This document shows, in pieces, positions 1 to 7,940 of a stretch of DNA of 47,340 nucleotides. The stretch lies in NCBI RefSeq assembly GCF_007558815.1, contig NZ_VLTJ01000015.1, forward strand, positions 1 through 47,340. The letters are read 5' to 3'. The position numbers were made by a program, and so were the translations under genes. The stretch is from Verticiella sediminum (GTDB taxonomy: Bacteria; Pseudomonadota; Gammaproteobacteria; Burkholderiales; Burkholderiaceae_B). The stretch's first letter is position 1. The number at the start of each line of letters is the position of its first letter. The notes under the pieces are model-generated. The model saw nothing but the letters and a program-made list of their open reading frames with translations, did not search any database and was not told the DNA's origin.

Positions 1-504
1 CGCGAGCGCCGGGACGAACTGCTGGGCATGGCCCGACACAACCCGTTCGCGGTGGTGGTGCTCACCGAGATCGACTCGGCCGCCGCGGGCGGGCCCGAAA
101 CCCGGCTGGCGCGCAAGACGCGGCTGCTGCGCCTGCTGTACGAATACACCTACGGCGAAGCGGACGTGAACCGGCTGTTCACGTTCATCGACGGGGTGCT
201 CACGCTGCCGCGGGCGCAGGCGCGCCGGTTCAACGAGACAGTGGACGCCATCGAAAAGGAGTACGACGTGGCTTACGTGACGAGTGTGGAGCGCATCGGG
301 ATCGAGAAGGGGTTGGAACAGGGGCGCGGCGAAGGCCGTCACGAAGGGTTGCGCCAGGCGCTGTCGTCCCAGCTCGAACGCCGCTTCGGCCCGCTGCCCC
401 CAGCCGCCCGCGAGCGCGTGCAGACCGCGTCGGTCGACACTCTTCAGGCCTGGCTGCTGCGCGTGCTGGATGCGGCGAGGCTGGACGACGTGTTCGAAGC
501 ATGA
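1..504 (+). CDS. Rpn-family recombination-promoting nuclease/putative transposase, 3' part
   Basis: The open frame enters from the left edge of the window (codons in frame from base 1) and ends at the TGA at 502-504, so only the C-terminal ~167 residues are present. The visible part has the charged helix typical of the end of Rpn/PD-(D/E)XK proteins (GIEKGLEQGRGEGRHEGL), followed by a DUF4351-like tail rich in L, A and R (LERRFGPLPPAARERV). Family members are DNA endonucleases that promote RecA-independent recombination; the catalytic domain would lie upstream and cannot be checked. It is a mobile-type gene next to metabolic genes and may mark an accessory-region edge. The family call rests on the C-terminal pattern only. 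Confidence 0.7.
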   Translation, partial: RERRDELLGMARHNPFAVVVLTEIDSAAAGGPETRLARKTRLLRLLYEYTYGEADVNRLFTFIDGVLTLPRAQARRFNETVDAIEKEYDVAYVTSVERIGIEKGLEQGRGEGRHEGLRQALSSQLERRFGPLPPAARERVQTASVDTLQAWLLRVLDAARLDDVFEA

Positions 505-567
505 TCTTCATCATCGCAACGCACGGGTCGCACCTGCCCGCGTCGCAGCCCATGCCTTAGCCCGTGG

Positions 568-972
568 TCACGGCGTAGACGAAGTGATGGTGCGCTCGAA
601 GCGCTCGGCCACCGGCCCGACGTAGGCCAGCGCGAGCGCGGCGCCCCAGCTCGTCGTCGCGACGAAGTAGGCGAGCGCCTGCCAGCCGGTGACTGCTGGC
701 GTCGCTGTGATCGTCACGATCACCAGCGAGATCGCGGTGCAGGCCAGCGCCAGGCTGCGACCCCAGCGCTGGAAGGTGAACAGCCCCAGGAGCATGGCGC
801 CATAGGCGCCGATCAGCGCACCGGCCAACAGCATGAAGAGGGCGCCCTGGGCCTGGCCCAGCGAGGGCGTGGGCGCGTCGCCGCGGATCGTGCCTGCCAG
901 GACCAGCCCGGCGTACAGCAGAGCGGCGATGACCTGGACGGCGAGCAGTAGGCGGTAGTGGTTGGGCGTCAT
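568..972 (-). CDS. Small four-helix membrane protein of unknown function
   Basis: This 134-residue protein starts at the ATG at 972-970; the longer frame upstream has an Arg/Trp-rich stretch that does not look coding. It has four hydrophobic segments, at about residues 8-27, 43-65, 73-93 and 98-118, with short polar loops, and ends in a polar tail. No catalytic or binding motif is visible. It resembles the many small uncharacterised DoxX-sized membrane proteins but I cannot assign a family. No clear Shine-Dalgarno sequence precedes it. Its neighbours (the Rpn fragment and a small unknown protein) do not suggest a role. Confidence 0.65.
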   Translation of the reverse strand: MTPNHYRLLLAVQVIAALLYAGLVLAGTIRGDAPTPSLGQAQGALFMLLAGALIGAYGAMLLGLFTFQRWGRSLALACTAISLVIVTITATPAVTGWQALAYFVATTSWGAALALAYVGPVAERFERTITSSTP

Positions 973-1169
973 GGTACGAGGCTGGGAGCAGACGAGTCGC
1001 GTCGCGCAATGTAGCACTGAACGGATGCGTGCCGTCCACCACGTCGTGGCGGTCCGGCGCCAGTCGGCGTCGCCAGCGCCGGCCATACGTCCACGCAGTC
1101 GTCGCGGGCGATGGCTCGCACACGATGGGGCGCAACCACTCGACGCACGAGCCCGCGGCGCGCCCGCGC

Positions 1170-1571
1170 TCAGGCGCCACCCAGCAGGTCGCGCGCATTG
1201 AGCAGGTCGTAGACGATGGCCGGGTTGTTCTCGAAGCAGCGCCGGATCGCCGTCGGCAGCGCCTGGCGGGTCTTGCGGCAGAGCCCGGGCATGGGGGTGA
1301 TGCGGATATCCAGCCCGCGCACGGTACGCACGCCGTGCATGCTGGGCGTGACGTCGACTTCGAGGCCGAGCTGCTCGCGCATCAGGTTCTGCATCCGCTG
1401 GAAGTCGGTGTAGCTGCCGATGCGCTCGATGCGGGCGAGCAGCCGCTGCTCCTCCTCGCGGGTGAGCAGCAGAATGCGCGCGTCCGCCTGCGGGTTGCCG
1501 TGCAGGGTGTCGCGCTCACAGATACAGGCGCCCGGCGGGCATTCCTTGCGCAAGCGTACGTTGGTGGTCAT
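1170..1571 (-). CDS. Conserved-looking small protein with an N-terminal Cys cluster, function unknown
   Basis: The protein is 133 residues from the ATG at 1571-1569; an ATG four codons further upstream (1583) is also possible. Near the N terminus it has a cysteine cluster of form CxxxxCxC (CPPGACICERD), which could bind metal or an Fe-S centre. A charged helical middle (LTREEEQRLLARIE) follows, then a C-terminal part with a further Cys and the sequence RRCFENNPAIVYDLLNARDLLG. There is no signal peptide or membrane segment. It lies back to back with the crotonase-fold gene at 1677, about 100 bp away, so the two may share a promoter region. I do not recognise a functional family. Confidence 0.6.
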   Translation of the reverse strand: MTTNVRLRKECPPGACICERDTLHGNPQADARILLLTREEEQRLLARIERIGSYTDFQRMQNLMREQLGLEVDVTPSMHGVRTVRGLDIRITPMPGLCRKTRQALPTAIRRCFENNPAIVYDLLNARDLLGGA

Positions 1572-1676
1572 GGCGGCGTCCATGATAGCGCGTGCGCTTG
1601 CGGGGCGTGCACACGCGGGTTATTACTACGCGGCGGTGCGCTCGGCGCCGACAAGAACTCACAAAGGAGACGACAC

Positions 1677-2501
1677 ATGCGGCAGAATCGGTTTCGCGAT
1701 CGGGTCGAGGTCACCCTGGACGAGGCCGGCGTGGCCCAGGTCGTGCTGGATCGACCCGACAAATTGAATGCGCTGGATGGCGACATGTTCGAAGGGCTGG
1801 TCGAGGCGGGCGACTGGCTGGACCGGGCCCAGGGGCTGCGCGCCGTCGTGCTGCGCGGTGCCGGGCGCGCCTTCTGCGCCGGTCTGGACATGGCCAGCTT
1901 CGCGCGCATGCGCGAAGGGGCGGGCGACACCGCGACCCGCGACCTGCTCGCTCGCACTCATGGTCTGGCCAACCGTGCTCAGCAGGTTGCATGGCAATGG
2001 CGCACGCTGCCCGTGCCGGTCATCGCAGCAGTGCACGGCGCGGCCTTCGGCGGCGGCCTGCAGGTGGCGTTGGGCGCCGATGTGCGCTATCTCTCGCCGG
2101 ATGCGCAGATGTCGGTGATGGAGATCCGCTGGGGTCTGGTGCCCGACATGGCCGGCATCGCTCTGATGCGCGAGCTGTTGCGTGCGGACGTGGCCCGCGA
2201 GCTGGTGTACAGCGGGCGCGTGCTCAAGGCCGACGAAGCCTGCGCGCTGGGCCTGGGTACGCGCGTGTGTACGGACCCGGTGCATGAAGCGCTGGCGTTC
2301 GCCGCCGATGTGGCCGCACGCAGTCCCGACGCGATCCGCGCGGCCAAGCGTCTGCTGGGCCAGGGCGCGGACGCGGACGCCGGCGAGCTGCTGATGGCGG
2401 AGTCCGTGGAGCAGCAAAAGCTGATCGGCAGTCCGAACCAGCGCGAGGCCGTGCTCGCGGGCATGGAAAAGCGCGAAGCGCGCTATATCGACGTTGACTG
2501 A
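1677..2501 (+). CDS. Enoyl-CoA hydratase/isomerase (crotonase) family protein
   Basis: This 274-residue crotonase-fold protein starts at the ATG at 1677, preceded by AAAGGAGA at 1663-1670. The frame stays open for 216 codons upstream but without a ribosome site. The oxyanion-hole signatures are visible: AGRAFCAGLDM near 62-72 and HGAAFGGGLQ at 120-129. The two catalytic Glu of classical hydratases sit in GGGxE and PE-type positions; here the first is Gln129 and the second Glu149 (in VMEIRWGLVPD). That makes a simple hydratase reaction uncertain. It lies convergent to the badR-like gene and next to badHI. Position suggests the BadK step (cyclohex-1-enecarboxyl-CoA hydratase), but the Gln argues for caution. 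Confidence 0.85.
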   Translation: MRQNRFRDRVEVTLDEAGVAQVVLDRPDKLNALDGDMFEGLVEAGDWLDRAQGLRAVVLRGAGRAFCAGLDMASFARMREGAGDTATRDLLARTHGLANRAQQVAWQWRTLPVPVIAAVHGAAFGGGLQVALGADVRYLSPDAQMSVMEIRWGLVPDMAGIALMRELLRADVARELVYSGRVLKADEACALGLGTRVCTDPVHEALAFAADVAARSPDAIRAAKRLLGQGADADAGELLMAESVEQQKLIGSPNQREAVLAGMEKREARYIDVD

Positions 2502-2521
2502 ACCCGGCTGAGTTTCATCGC

Positions 2522-2550
2522 CGTCCGGCGTGCGCATCACGCGTCGGACG
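2522..2550. terminator. Hairpin between convergent genes, possible terminator
   Basis: Arms CGTCCGGCGTG and CACGC-GT-CGGACG form an 11-pair stem with a two-base bulge around the loop CGCAT. It sits between the 3' end of the crotonase-family gene and the 3' end of the MarR gene, overlapping the latter's last codons. There is no T-run on either side, so termination efficiency is uncertain. Confidence 0.35.
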
Positions 2551-3046
2551 CCTCGCTGTCGGCACTCCCCTGCGTCTCGGCGTCCAGCCGCTGCATGCTG
2601 TCGAGCATTTTCAGCAGGTAGTGCAGGGTGTGCGTCATGTCGTTCACGGAAAAGTCGCCCAGGATGCGTTCGTAGTACGCACGGATCTTGGGTTGCGCCT
2701 GCACTTCCCACACCTGCCGCCCGTGCTCGGTCATCGTCACCAGCCGGGAGCGTCGATCGCGCCCGTCGGGCACGATGCGCACGTTGCCGTCGCGCTCCAT
2801 GCGGCCGATGAGCCCGGACAGGTTCTGCCGGCTCACCATCAGATAGCGCGCCAGTTCGCCGATGCCCATGCCATGAGCGGCCCGCGGACGCGAGAGCGCG
2901 CCCAGCACCGCCCATTGTTGCGTCGTCAACCCCTCCTGCTCGACTGCCCTCGTCCCGGTTTTATGCAACATGTTTGCGCATTGATATAGCCGGAAGAAAA
3001 GCCTGTTGGCGAGGTCAATCCGAGTTTCGCTAGGGTTTTCTCTCAT
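2537..3046 (-). CDS. badR: MarR-family regulator, BadR-like repressor of the badHI-ali operon
   Basis: This 169-residue MarR/winged-helix protein starts at the ATG at 3046-3044, with GAAAG just upstream; a start ten codons earlier is possible. The wHTH core is visible at about residues 43-110: TTQQWAVLGAL, then IGELARYLMVSRQNLSGLIGRMERDG, then the wing DGRDRRSRLVTMTEHG. In R. palustris, BadR represses the cyclohexanecarboxylate operon by binding near the badH start and is released by 2-ketocyclohexanecarboxyl-CoA (established for that organism). Here the gene is divergent from a badH homologue with a dyad between them at 3105-3118, which supports the same role. The identification by context is an inference; MarR sequences alone do not show the ligand. 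Confidence 0.8.
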   Translation of the reverse strand: MRENPSETRIDLANRLFFRLYQCANMLHKTGTRAVEQEGLTTQQWAVLGALSRPRAAHGMGIGELARYLMVSRQNLSGLIGRMERDGNVRIVPDGRDRRSRLVTMTEHGRQVWEVQAQPKIRAYYERILGDFSVNDMTHTLHYLLKMLDSMQRLDAETQGSADSEASDA

Positions 3047-3076
3047 GTTTCTTTCGAATTTACGGTGCAAACGCAC

Positions 3077-3118
3077 TTGCCAAGTCGCGGTTCTTGCGCC
3101 TAGTATATGTCAACATAT
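3077..3118 (+). promoter_or_regulatory. badH promoter with overlapping MarR-type operator
   Basis: A sigma70-like pair is visible: TTGCCA at 3077-3082 and TAGTAT at 3101-3106, spaced 18 bases. The perfect dyad ATATGT-CA-ACATAT at 3105-3118 overlaps the -10 element and the expected start of transcription. MarR proteins usually bind such short AT-rich dyads. Its centre also contains TTGACA on the minus strand, a possible -35 for the divergent badR-like gene, though no matching -10 was found. Function is inferred. Confidence 0.6.
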
Positions 3119-3174
3119 TTACTTAATTAGCTGCCGGCAAAGACGGACGGCAGGGTGATGGTCAAGGAGCAAGC

Positions 3175-3942
3175 ATGGGCAGGTTCTCAGGTAGAACGGT
3201 GGTGGTCACCGGCGGGGCGGGCGGCATCGGCGGCGCAACGTGCGCACGTTTCGCGGCAGAGGGTGCCCGCGTGGCGGTATGCGATCGAGACTTGGCGGCG
3301 GCCGAGCGAATGGCAGCCAGTCTGTCGGCGCAGGGCGCCACGGCGCTGGCGGTGCACTGCGATATTACTGTGGGCGACAGTGTCGACTCCGCAGTGCACA
3401 CCGTCGAGGCGTCGCTGGGGCCGATCGACGTGCTCGTGAACAATGCGGGCTGGGACGTGTTCAAGCCGTTCGTCAAGACCACGCCCGAAGATTGGGCTCG
3501 GCTCATCGCCGTCAACCTGACCGGAGCGCTGCACATGCACCGCGCGGTGCTGCCGCTGATGGCCGCACGCCAGTCGGGGCGCATTGTGAACATCGCTTCC
3601 GATGCGGCGCGCGTCGGCTCCTCCGGCGAAGCCGTCTACGCCGCCTGCAAGGGCGGACTGGTGTCCTTCTCCAAGACGATCGCGCGCGAGCACGCCAGGC
3701 ACGGCATCACCGTCAACGTGGTGTGCCCGGGGCCGACCGATACCGCGCTGTTCGCCGAGTACCGCGAGGGCGCGGGCAATCCCGAAAAACTCATGCAAGC
3801 CTTCACGCGCTCCATCCCCCTGGGCCGCATCGGGCAGCCGGCCGACCTGCCGGGGACGATCCTCTACTTTGCCAGCGACGACGCGGCGTATGTCACCGGC
3901 CAGGTGCTCAGCGTGTCGGGCGGGCTGACCATGAACGGCTGA
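3175..3942 (+). CDS. badH: 2-hydroxycyclohexanecarboxyl-CoA dehydrogenase (SDR family)
   Basis: This 255-residue classical short-chain dehydrogenase would oxidise 2-hydroxycyclohexanecarboxyl-CoA to the 2-keto compound with NAD+. The cofactor motif TGGAGGIG is at 12-19, with Asp39 after the second strand favouring NAD. NNAG is at 89-92, and the catalytic set is Ser142, Tyr155 and Lys159 (YAACK). Length equals that of R. palustris BadH. The start ATG at 3175 follows a GGAG-containing site (AAGGAGCAAGC). It is the first gene of a run with badI 31 bp downstream, and the badH-badI order matches the known cyclohexanecarboxylate operon. SDR sequence alone would not give the substrate; the assignment depends on the BadI neighbour. 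Confidence 0.85.
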   Translation: MGRFSGRTVVVTGGAGGIGGATCARFAAEGARVAVCDRDLAAAERMAASLSAQGATALAVHCDITVGDSVDSAVHTVEASLGPIDVLVNNAGWDVFKPFVKTTPEDWARLIAVNLTGALHMHRAVLPLMAARQSGRIVNIASDAARVGSSGEAVYAACKGGLVSFSKTIAREHARHGITVNVVCPGPTDTALFAEYREGAGNPEKLMQAFTRSIPLGRIGQPADLPGTILYFASDDAAYVTGQVLSVSGGLTMNG

Positions 3943-3973
3943 GCCGCTTCGCCAGACATCCCGGAGACGACAC

Positions 3974-4756
3974 ATGCAATTCGAAGACATCCTGTACGAA
4001 GTCCGCAACGGCGTAGCGTGGATCATCATCAACCGCCCCGACAAGATGAACGCCTTTCGCGGCCAGACCTGCGACGAGCTGATCCGCGCGCTGAACCGCG
4101 CGGGCTACGACCGCTCGGTTGGCGCCATCGTGCTCGCCGGCGCGGGCGAACGGGCTTTCTGCACGGGCGGCGATCAGTCGGCCCATGACGGCAACTACGA
4201 TGGACGCGGCACCATCGGCCTGCCCATGGAGGAGCTGCACACGGCGATCCGCGATGTGCCCAAGCCGGTCATCGCGCGCGTGCAGGGCTACGCCATCGGC
4301 GGCGGCAACGTGCTGGCCACGATCTGCGATCTCACCATCTGCTCGGACAAGGCCGTGTTCGGCCAGGTCGGCCCCAAGATGGGGTCGGTCGATCCGGGCT
4401 ACGGCACGGCATTCCTTGCCCGCGTGGTCGGCGAGAAGAAGGCGCGCGAGATCTGGTACCTGTGCCGGCGCTATTCCGGCCAGGAGGCGGTGGCCATGGG
4501 CCTGGCGAACGTCTGCGTGCCGCACGAGGCGTTGGACGGCGAAGTGCAGCGCTGGGCCGAGGAGCTGTGCGAGCGCAGCCCGACCGCGCTGGCCATTGCC
4601 AAGCGCAGCTTCAACATGGACACCGCGCACCAGAGCGGCATCGCCGGCATGGGCATGCTCGCCCTGAAGCTCTACTACGACACCGAGGAATCCCGCGAGG
4701 GCGTGGCCGCGCTCAAGGAAAAGCGCAAGCCGGAATTCCGCCGCTACGCGAAGTGA
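3974..4756 (+). CDS. badI: 2-ketocyclohexanecarboxyl-CoA hydrolase (ring-cleaving)
   Basis: This 260-residue crotonase-superfamily enzyme is close to MenB in pattern. BadI hydrolyses the alicyclic ring of 2-ketocyclohexanecarboxyl-CoA to give pimeloyl-CoA. The oxyanion region GYAIGGGN is at 105-112. The MenB/BadI-specific segment GSVDPGYG is at 137-144, carrying an Asp (140) where hydratases differ. Near the end LKLYYDTEESREG (231-243) supplies the C-terminal Tyr typical of MenB/BadI. The glutamates of hydratases are absent (GGGN and VGPK). Length is exactly that of R. palustris BadI. MenB itself is unlikely because no menaquinone genes are nearby and badH is adjacent. CGGAGACGACAC precedes the ATG. 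Confidence 0.88.
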   Translation: MQFEDILYEVRNGVAWIIINRPDKMNAFRGQTCDELIRALNRAGYDRSVGAIVLAGAGERAFCTGGDQSAHDGNYDGRGTIGLPMEELHTAIRDVPKPVIARVQGYAIGGGNVLATICDLTICSDKAVFGQVGPKMGSVDPGYGTAFLARVVGEKKAREIWYLCRRYSGQEAVAMGLANVCVPHEALDGEVQRWAEELCERSPTALAIAKRSFNMDTAHQSGIAGMGMLALKLYYDTEESREGVAALKEKRKPEFRRYAK

Positions 4757-4839
4757 GCCGGCCCGCCGCCTGGCCATGCGGGCCCGATGCGGGCATGCCG
4801 CGTTGGCCGAGGGCGCCGGCGCAGACCAAGGAGACGAAC

Positions 4840-5991
4840 GTGAATCCCTATATCGACGAAGACGTGCAGGCGCTTGCGCAGCACACGCGGCGCTACGCTC
4901 AGGAGCGGATTGCGCCGGGCTTCCTGGAGCGCGACCATACCCGCGTGCTGGATCGCGGCCTGATGCGCGAGATGGGCGGGATGGGCCTGATCGCCCCGGA
5001 GTTGCCGGAGGCGCTGGGCGGGCAGGGGACGGGGCGGGTGGCGGCGGGCGTCATCCACGAGGAGATCGCGCGGGCGGACCTGTCGATGTCCTACGTCAAC
5101 CTGCTGGGCTCGCTCAATGCGCAGATCCTCTGCGCGCATGGCGCGCCCGAGGTCGTCGCGCCGTGGCTGCGCGGCATCGCCGCCGGCGAGTTGCTGTGCG
5201 CGATCGCCCTGACCGAGCCGCGCGGCGGCTCGGATGCCGGCAGCCTGCGCCTGCGCATCGAGCGCGTGGGCGAGCACTATGTGCTCAACGGCGAGAAAAC
5301 GTCCATCTCGGCGGCGGACCAGGCCGATCTCGCGGTGGTCTTCGGCCGCACCGGTACGGTGGCGTCGGGCGCCCGCGGCATCACGGCACTGGCCGTGCCG
5401 CTGGACGCGCCCGGCATCACGCGCACACGGTTCGACTGCCACGGCCAGCGCGCGATCGGCCGCGGTTCGCTGTTTTTTGAGAACGTGCGCGTGCCGCTCG
5501 CCCATCGCCTGGGCGAGGAAGACCAGGGTTTCGCCCAGGTCATGCAGGGTTTCGACTTCTCCCGTGCACTGATCGGCTTGCAGGTGCTCGCTGTGGCGCG
5601 CGTGGCCCTGGAGGAGAGCTGGGCCTACGCGGCGCAACGGCAGGCGTTCGGCCGGCCGTTGTCGGCCTTCCAGGGGGTGTCGCATCCGCTCGCGGATCTG
5701 GACACGCAGGTCTGCGCGGCGCGTCTGCTGTGCCTGCAAACGCTCTGGCTGAAGGATCGTGGCGCACCGCACACGGCCGAGGCGGCCATGTGCAAGTGGT
5801 GGGCGCCCAGGCTGGCCTACGACACGGTCCACCAGTGCCTGCTCACCTTCGGACACGGCGGCTACGACCATGGCCCGATGGAGCAGCGCCTGCGCGACGT
5901 GCTGGGGTTCCAGATCGGCGACGGCACGGCGCAGATCATGAAGACCATCATCGGGCGCGATCGTGCCGGGCGCGAAGCCGTGCCCGTCTGA
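4840..5991 (+). CDS. aliB: Acyl-CoA dehydrogenase, probable cyclohexanecarboxyl-CoA dehydrogenase
   Basis: This 383-residue FAD acyl-CoA dehydrogenase starts at the GTG at 4840, with AAGGAG at 4828-4833. The FAD/substrate segment LTEPRGGSDAGS is at 124-135, and the C-terminal FAD/active-site segment is FQIGDGTAQIMK (357-368). At the position of the catalytic Glu of medium-chain enzymes (usually EGT) there is Asp361. The alternative base position in helix G (FDFSRAL, 238-244) holds Ser, not Glu. Asp as the base has been described for dehydrogenases of alicyclic acyl-CoAs, which fits the context: badHI just upstream and a CoA ligase downstream. The expected reaction is cyclohexanecarboxyl-CoA to cyclohex-1-enecarboxyl-CoA, passing electrons to ETF. 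Confidence 0.8.
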   Translation: MNPYIDEDVQALAQHTRRYAQERIAPGFLERDHTRVLDRGLMREMGGMGLIAPELPEALGGQGTGRVAAGVIHEEIARADLSMSYVNLLGSLNAQILCAHGAPEVVAPWLRGIAAGELLCAIALTEPRGGSDAGSLRLRIERVGEHYVLNGEKTSISAADQADLAVVFGRTGTVASGARGITALAVPLDAPGITRTRFDCHGQRAIGRGSLFFENVRVPLAHRLGEEDQGFAQVMQGFDFSRALIGLQVLAVARVALEESWAYAAQRQAFGRPLSAFQGVSHPLADLDTQVCAARLLCLQTLWLKDRGAPHTAEAAMCKWWAPRLAYDTVHQCLLTFGHGGYDHGPMEQRLRDVLGFQIGDGTAQIMKTIIGRDRAGREAVPV

Positions 5992-6122
5992 GCAGGCGTG
6001 CAAAGCCGCTCCGGCGCCGGTCGAATGGGCCCGGGCGCTGCAAGTCACATCGCAAACCCAACGAAGCATCACCAGACTCGCGGCCGCATCGCGGTTACGC
6101 GGGCACGCCCAGGAGGAAGACC

Positions 6123-7796
6123 ATGGAATTCGATGCCGTGTTGCTGCCGGGCCGCCGGGCCCGTCTGCGCGAAGCCGGGCATTGGCGGGACCTGACCATC
6201 AACGATGCCCTCGATGCATGCGTGCGCCTGGCGCCGGACAAGACCGCACTGACGGCGGTGACGGCCGCGGACGGCCGCGAACAGCGCTACACCTACCGCG
6301 AGCTCGCGCGCCAGGCCGATCGCATCGCCATCGGCCTGTACCGGCTGGGCGTGCGCCGTAACGACGTCGTCGCCTGCCAACTGCCCAACGTCTGGCAGTT
6401 CACGCTCACCTACCTTGCCTGCGCGCGCATCGGCGCCGTCATGAACCCGCTGATGCACATCTTCCGCGAGCGTGAGCTGCGCTTCATGCTGTCGCATGCC
6501 CAAGCCAAGGTAGCGATCGTGCCCGCGGTGTTCCGCGGCTTCGATCACGCGGCCATGCTGCAGGCGCTGCAGCCCGAGCTGCCTGCGCTGGAGCAGGTGG
6601 TGGTGGTCGGGGCGAGGCAAGGCGAGGGCGCCGCGGCCAACAGCTTCGAAGCCCTGCTGAGCGAACCCGCCTGGGAAGATGACCCGCAGGCCGAACGCAT
6701 CCTGCGCGAATTCCGTCCGGGGCCCGACGATGTGACGCAGCTTATCTATACATCCGGCACCACCGGCGAGCCCAAGGGAGTGATGCACTCGTCGAACACG
6801 CTGTTCGCCAACATCATGCCGTATGCCGAGCGCCTGCGGCTGGGCAGCGACGACGTGATCCTGATGGCCTCGCCGATGGCGCACCAGACGGGCTTCATGT
6901 ATGGCCTGATGATGCCGGTCATCCTGGGCGCGAGCGCCGTGCTGCAGGATACCTGGGAGCCGTCGCTCGCCGTGTCCTTGATCCGCAGGCACGGCGTGAC
7001 GTTCACCATGGCGTCCACCCCGTTTCTCACCGACCTCACGCGCGCCGTCGAGCAGGGCGGCACGCCGGTGCCGACGTTGCGCACTTTCCTGTGCGCCGGC
7101 GCGCCGATCCCTGGCCCGCTGGTCGAGCAGGCGCGCAAGGTGCTCGGCAGCAAGATCATCTCGGCCTGGGGCATGACCGAGAACGGCGCAGTCACGTTGA
7201 TCGATCCGGACGACGATGACGTGCGCGCCTTCACCACCGACGGCAAGCCGCTGCCCGGGGTCGAGCTGCGCATCGTCGACGGGGAAGGGCGCGAGCAGCC
7301 GGTGGGCGAGAACGGCCGGCTCCTGGTGCGCGGTTGCTCGAACTTCGGCGGCTACCTGAAGCGTGCGCATTTGAACGGCACCGACGCGGACGACTGGTTC
7401 GATACCGGCGATCTCGCGCGGCGCGACGAAGCGGGCTACATCCGCATCAGCGGGCGCAGCAAGGACGTCATCATCCGCGGCGGCGAGAACATCCCGGTCT
7501 TCGAGGTGGAGACCTTGTTGTATCGACATCCGGCGATCGCGCAGGTGGCGGTGGTGGCCTATCCGGATGCACGCCTGGGCGAACGTGCCTGCGCGGTGGT
7601 GGTGACCAAGCCCGGCGCCAGCCTGAGTTTCGAGGAGATGGCCGCCTTCCTGAAGGAGCAGAAGGTCGCCCTGCAATACGTACCGGAGAAGCTGCTCGTG
7701 CTCGACAGTCTGCCCGCGACGCCCAGCGGAAAGATCCAGAAGTTCCGCCTGCGCGAGATGCTGGAACAGGCGGCGGCCGGCTCCCGGGCGGCGTGA
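6123..7796 (+). CDS. aliA: AMP-dependent acyl-CoA ligase, probable cyclohexanecarboxylate-CoA ligase
   Basis: This 557-residue ANL-superfamily ligase starts at the ATG at 6123 after AGGAGGAAGA (6111-6120), the best ribosome site in the run. The ATP P-loop YTSGTTGEPKG is at 209-219, the adenylate motif SAWGMTENG lies near 344-352, the hinge DTGDLARRDEAGYIRISGR follows, and the C-terminal catalytic Lys537 sits in PSGKIQK. Enzymes of this group form acyl-AMP and then the CoA thioester. Operon position after badH, badI and aliB suggests cyclohexanecarboxylate or a related alicyclic acid as substrate; sequence inspection cannot exclude other medium acids. It would act in the cytoplasm on acid imported with help from the Bug protein next door. 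Confidence 0.82.
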   Translation: MEFDAVLLPGRRARLREAGHWRDLTINDALDACVRLAPDKTALTAVTAADGREQRYTYRELARQADRIAIGLYRLGVRRNDVVACQLPNVWQFTLTYLACARIGAVMNPLMHIFRERELRFMLSHAQAKVAIVPAVFRGFDHAAMLQALQPELPALEQVVVVGARQGEGAAANSFEALLSEPAWEDDPQAERILREFRPGPDDVTQLIYTSGTTGEPKGVMHSSNTLFANIMPYAERLRLGSDDVILMASPMAHQTGFMYGLMMPVILGASAVLQDTWEPSLAVSLIRRHGVTFTMASTPFLTDLTRAVEQGGTPVPTLRTFLCAGAPIPGPLVEQARKVLGSKIISAWGMTENGAVTLIDPDDDDVRAFTTDGKPLPGVELRIVDGEGREQPVGENGRLLVRGCSNFGGYLKRAHLNGTDADDWFDTGDLARRDEAGYIRISGRSKDVIIRGGENIPVFEVETLLYRHPAIAQVAVVAYPDARLGERACAVVVTKPGASLSFEEMAAFLKEQKVALQYVPEKLLVLDSLPATPSGKIQKFRLREMLEQAAAGSRAA

Positions 7797-7940
7797 GACG
7801 CGGCGGCCCCACCTGACCCGGGAGCGCGCCGAGACGATATCCCTGCACGCCATCGGGCCGCACGCAAGGCGCGGCCAGGCAAGCAGCAGGCAGTTTGCAG
7901 GATGCAGCACCCCCATACAACACATACCCGGAGACAATCC

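Noticed and set aside
1029-1676. N-terminal extension of the crotonase-family gene
   Set aside because: The frame is open but overlaps the opposite small gene, has no ribosome site, and the extra residues do not resemble crotonases; the AAAGGAGA before 1677 fixes the start.
3974-4756. MenB (naphthoate synthase) for the badI gene
   Set aside because: The folds are alike, but no menaquinone genes are present and the badR-badH-badI context with a matching length favours ring-cleaving hydrolase.
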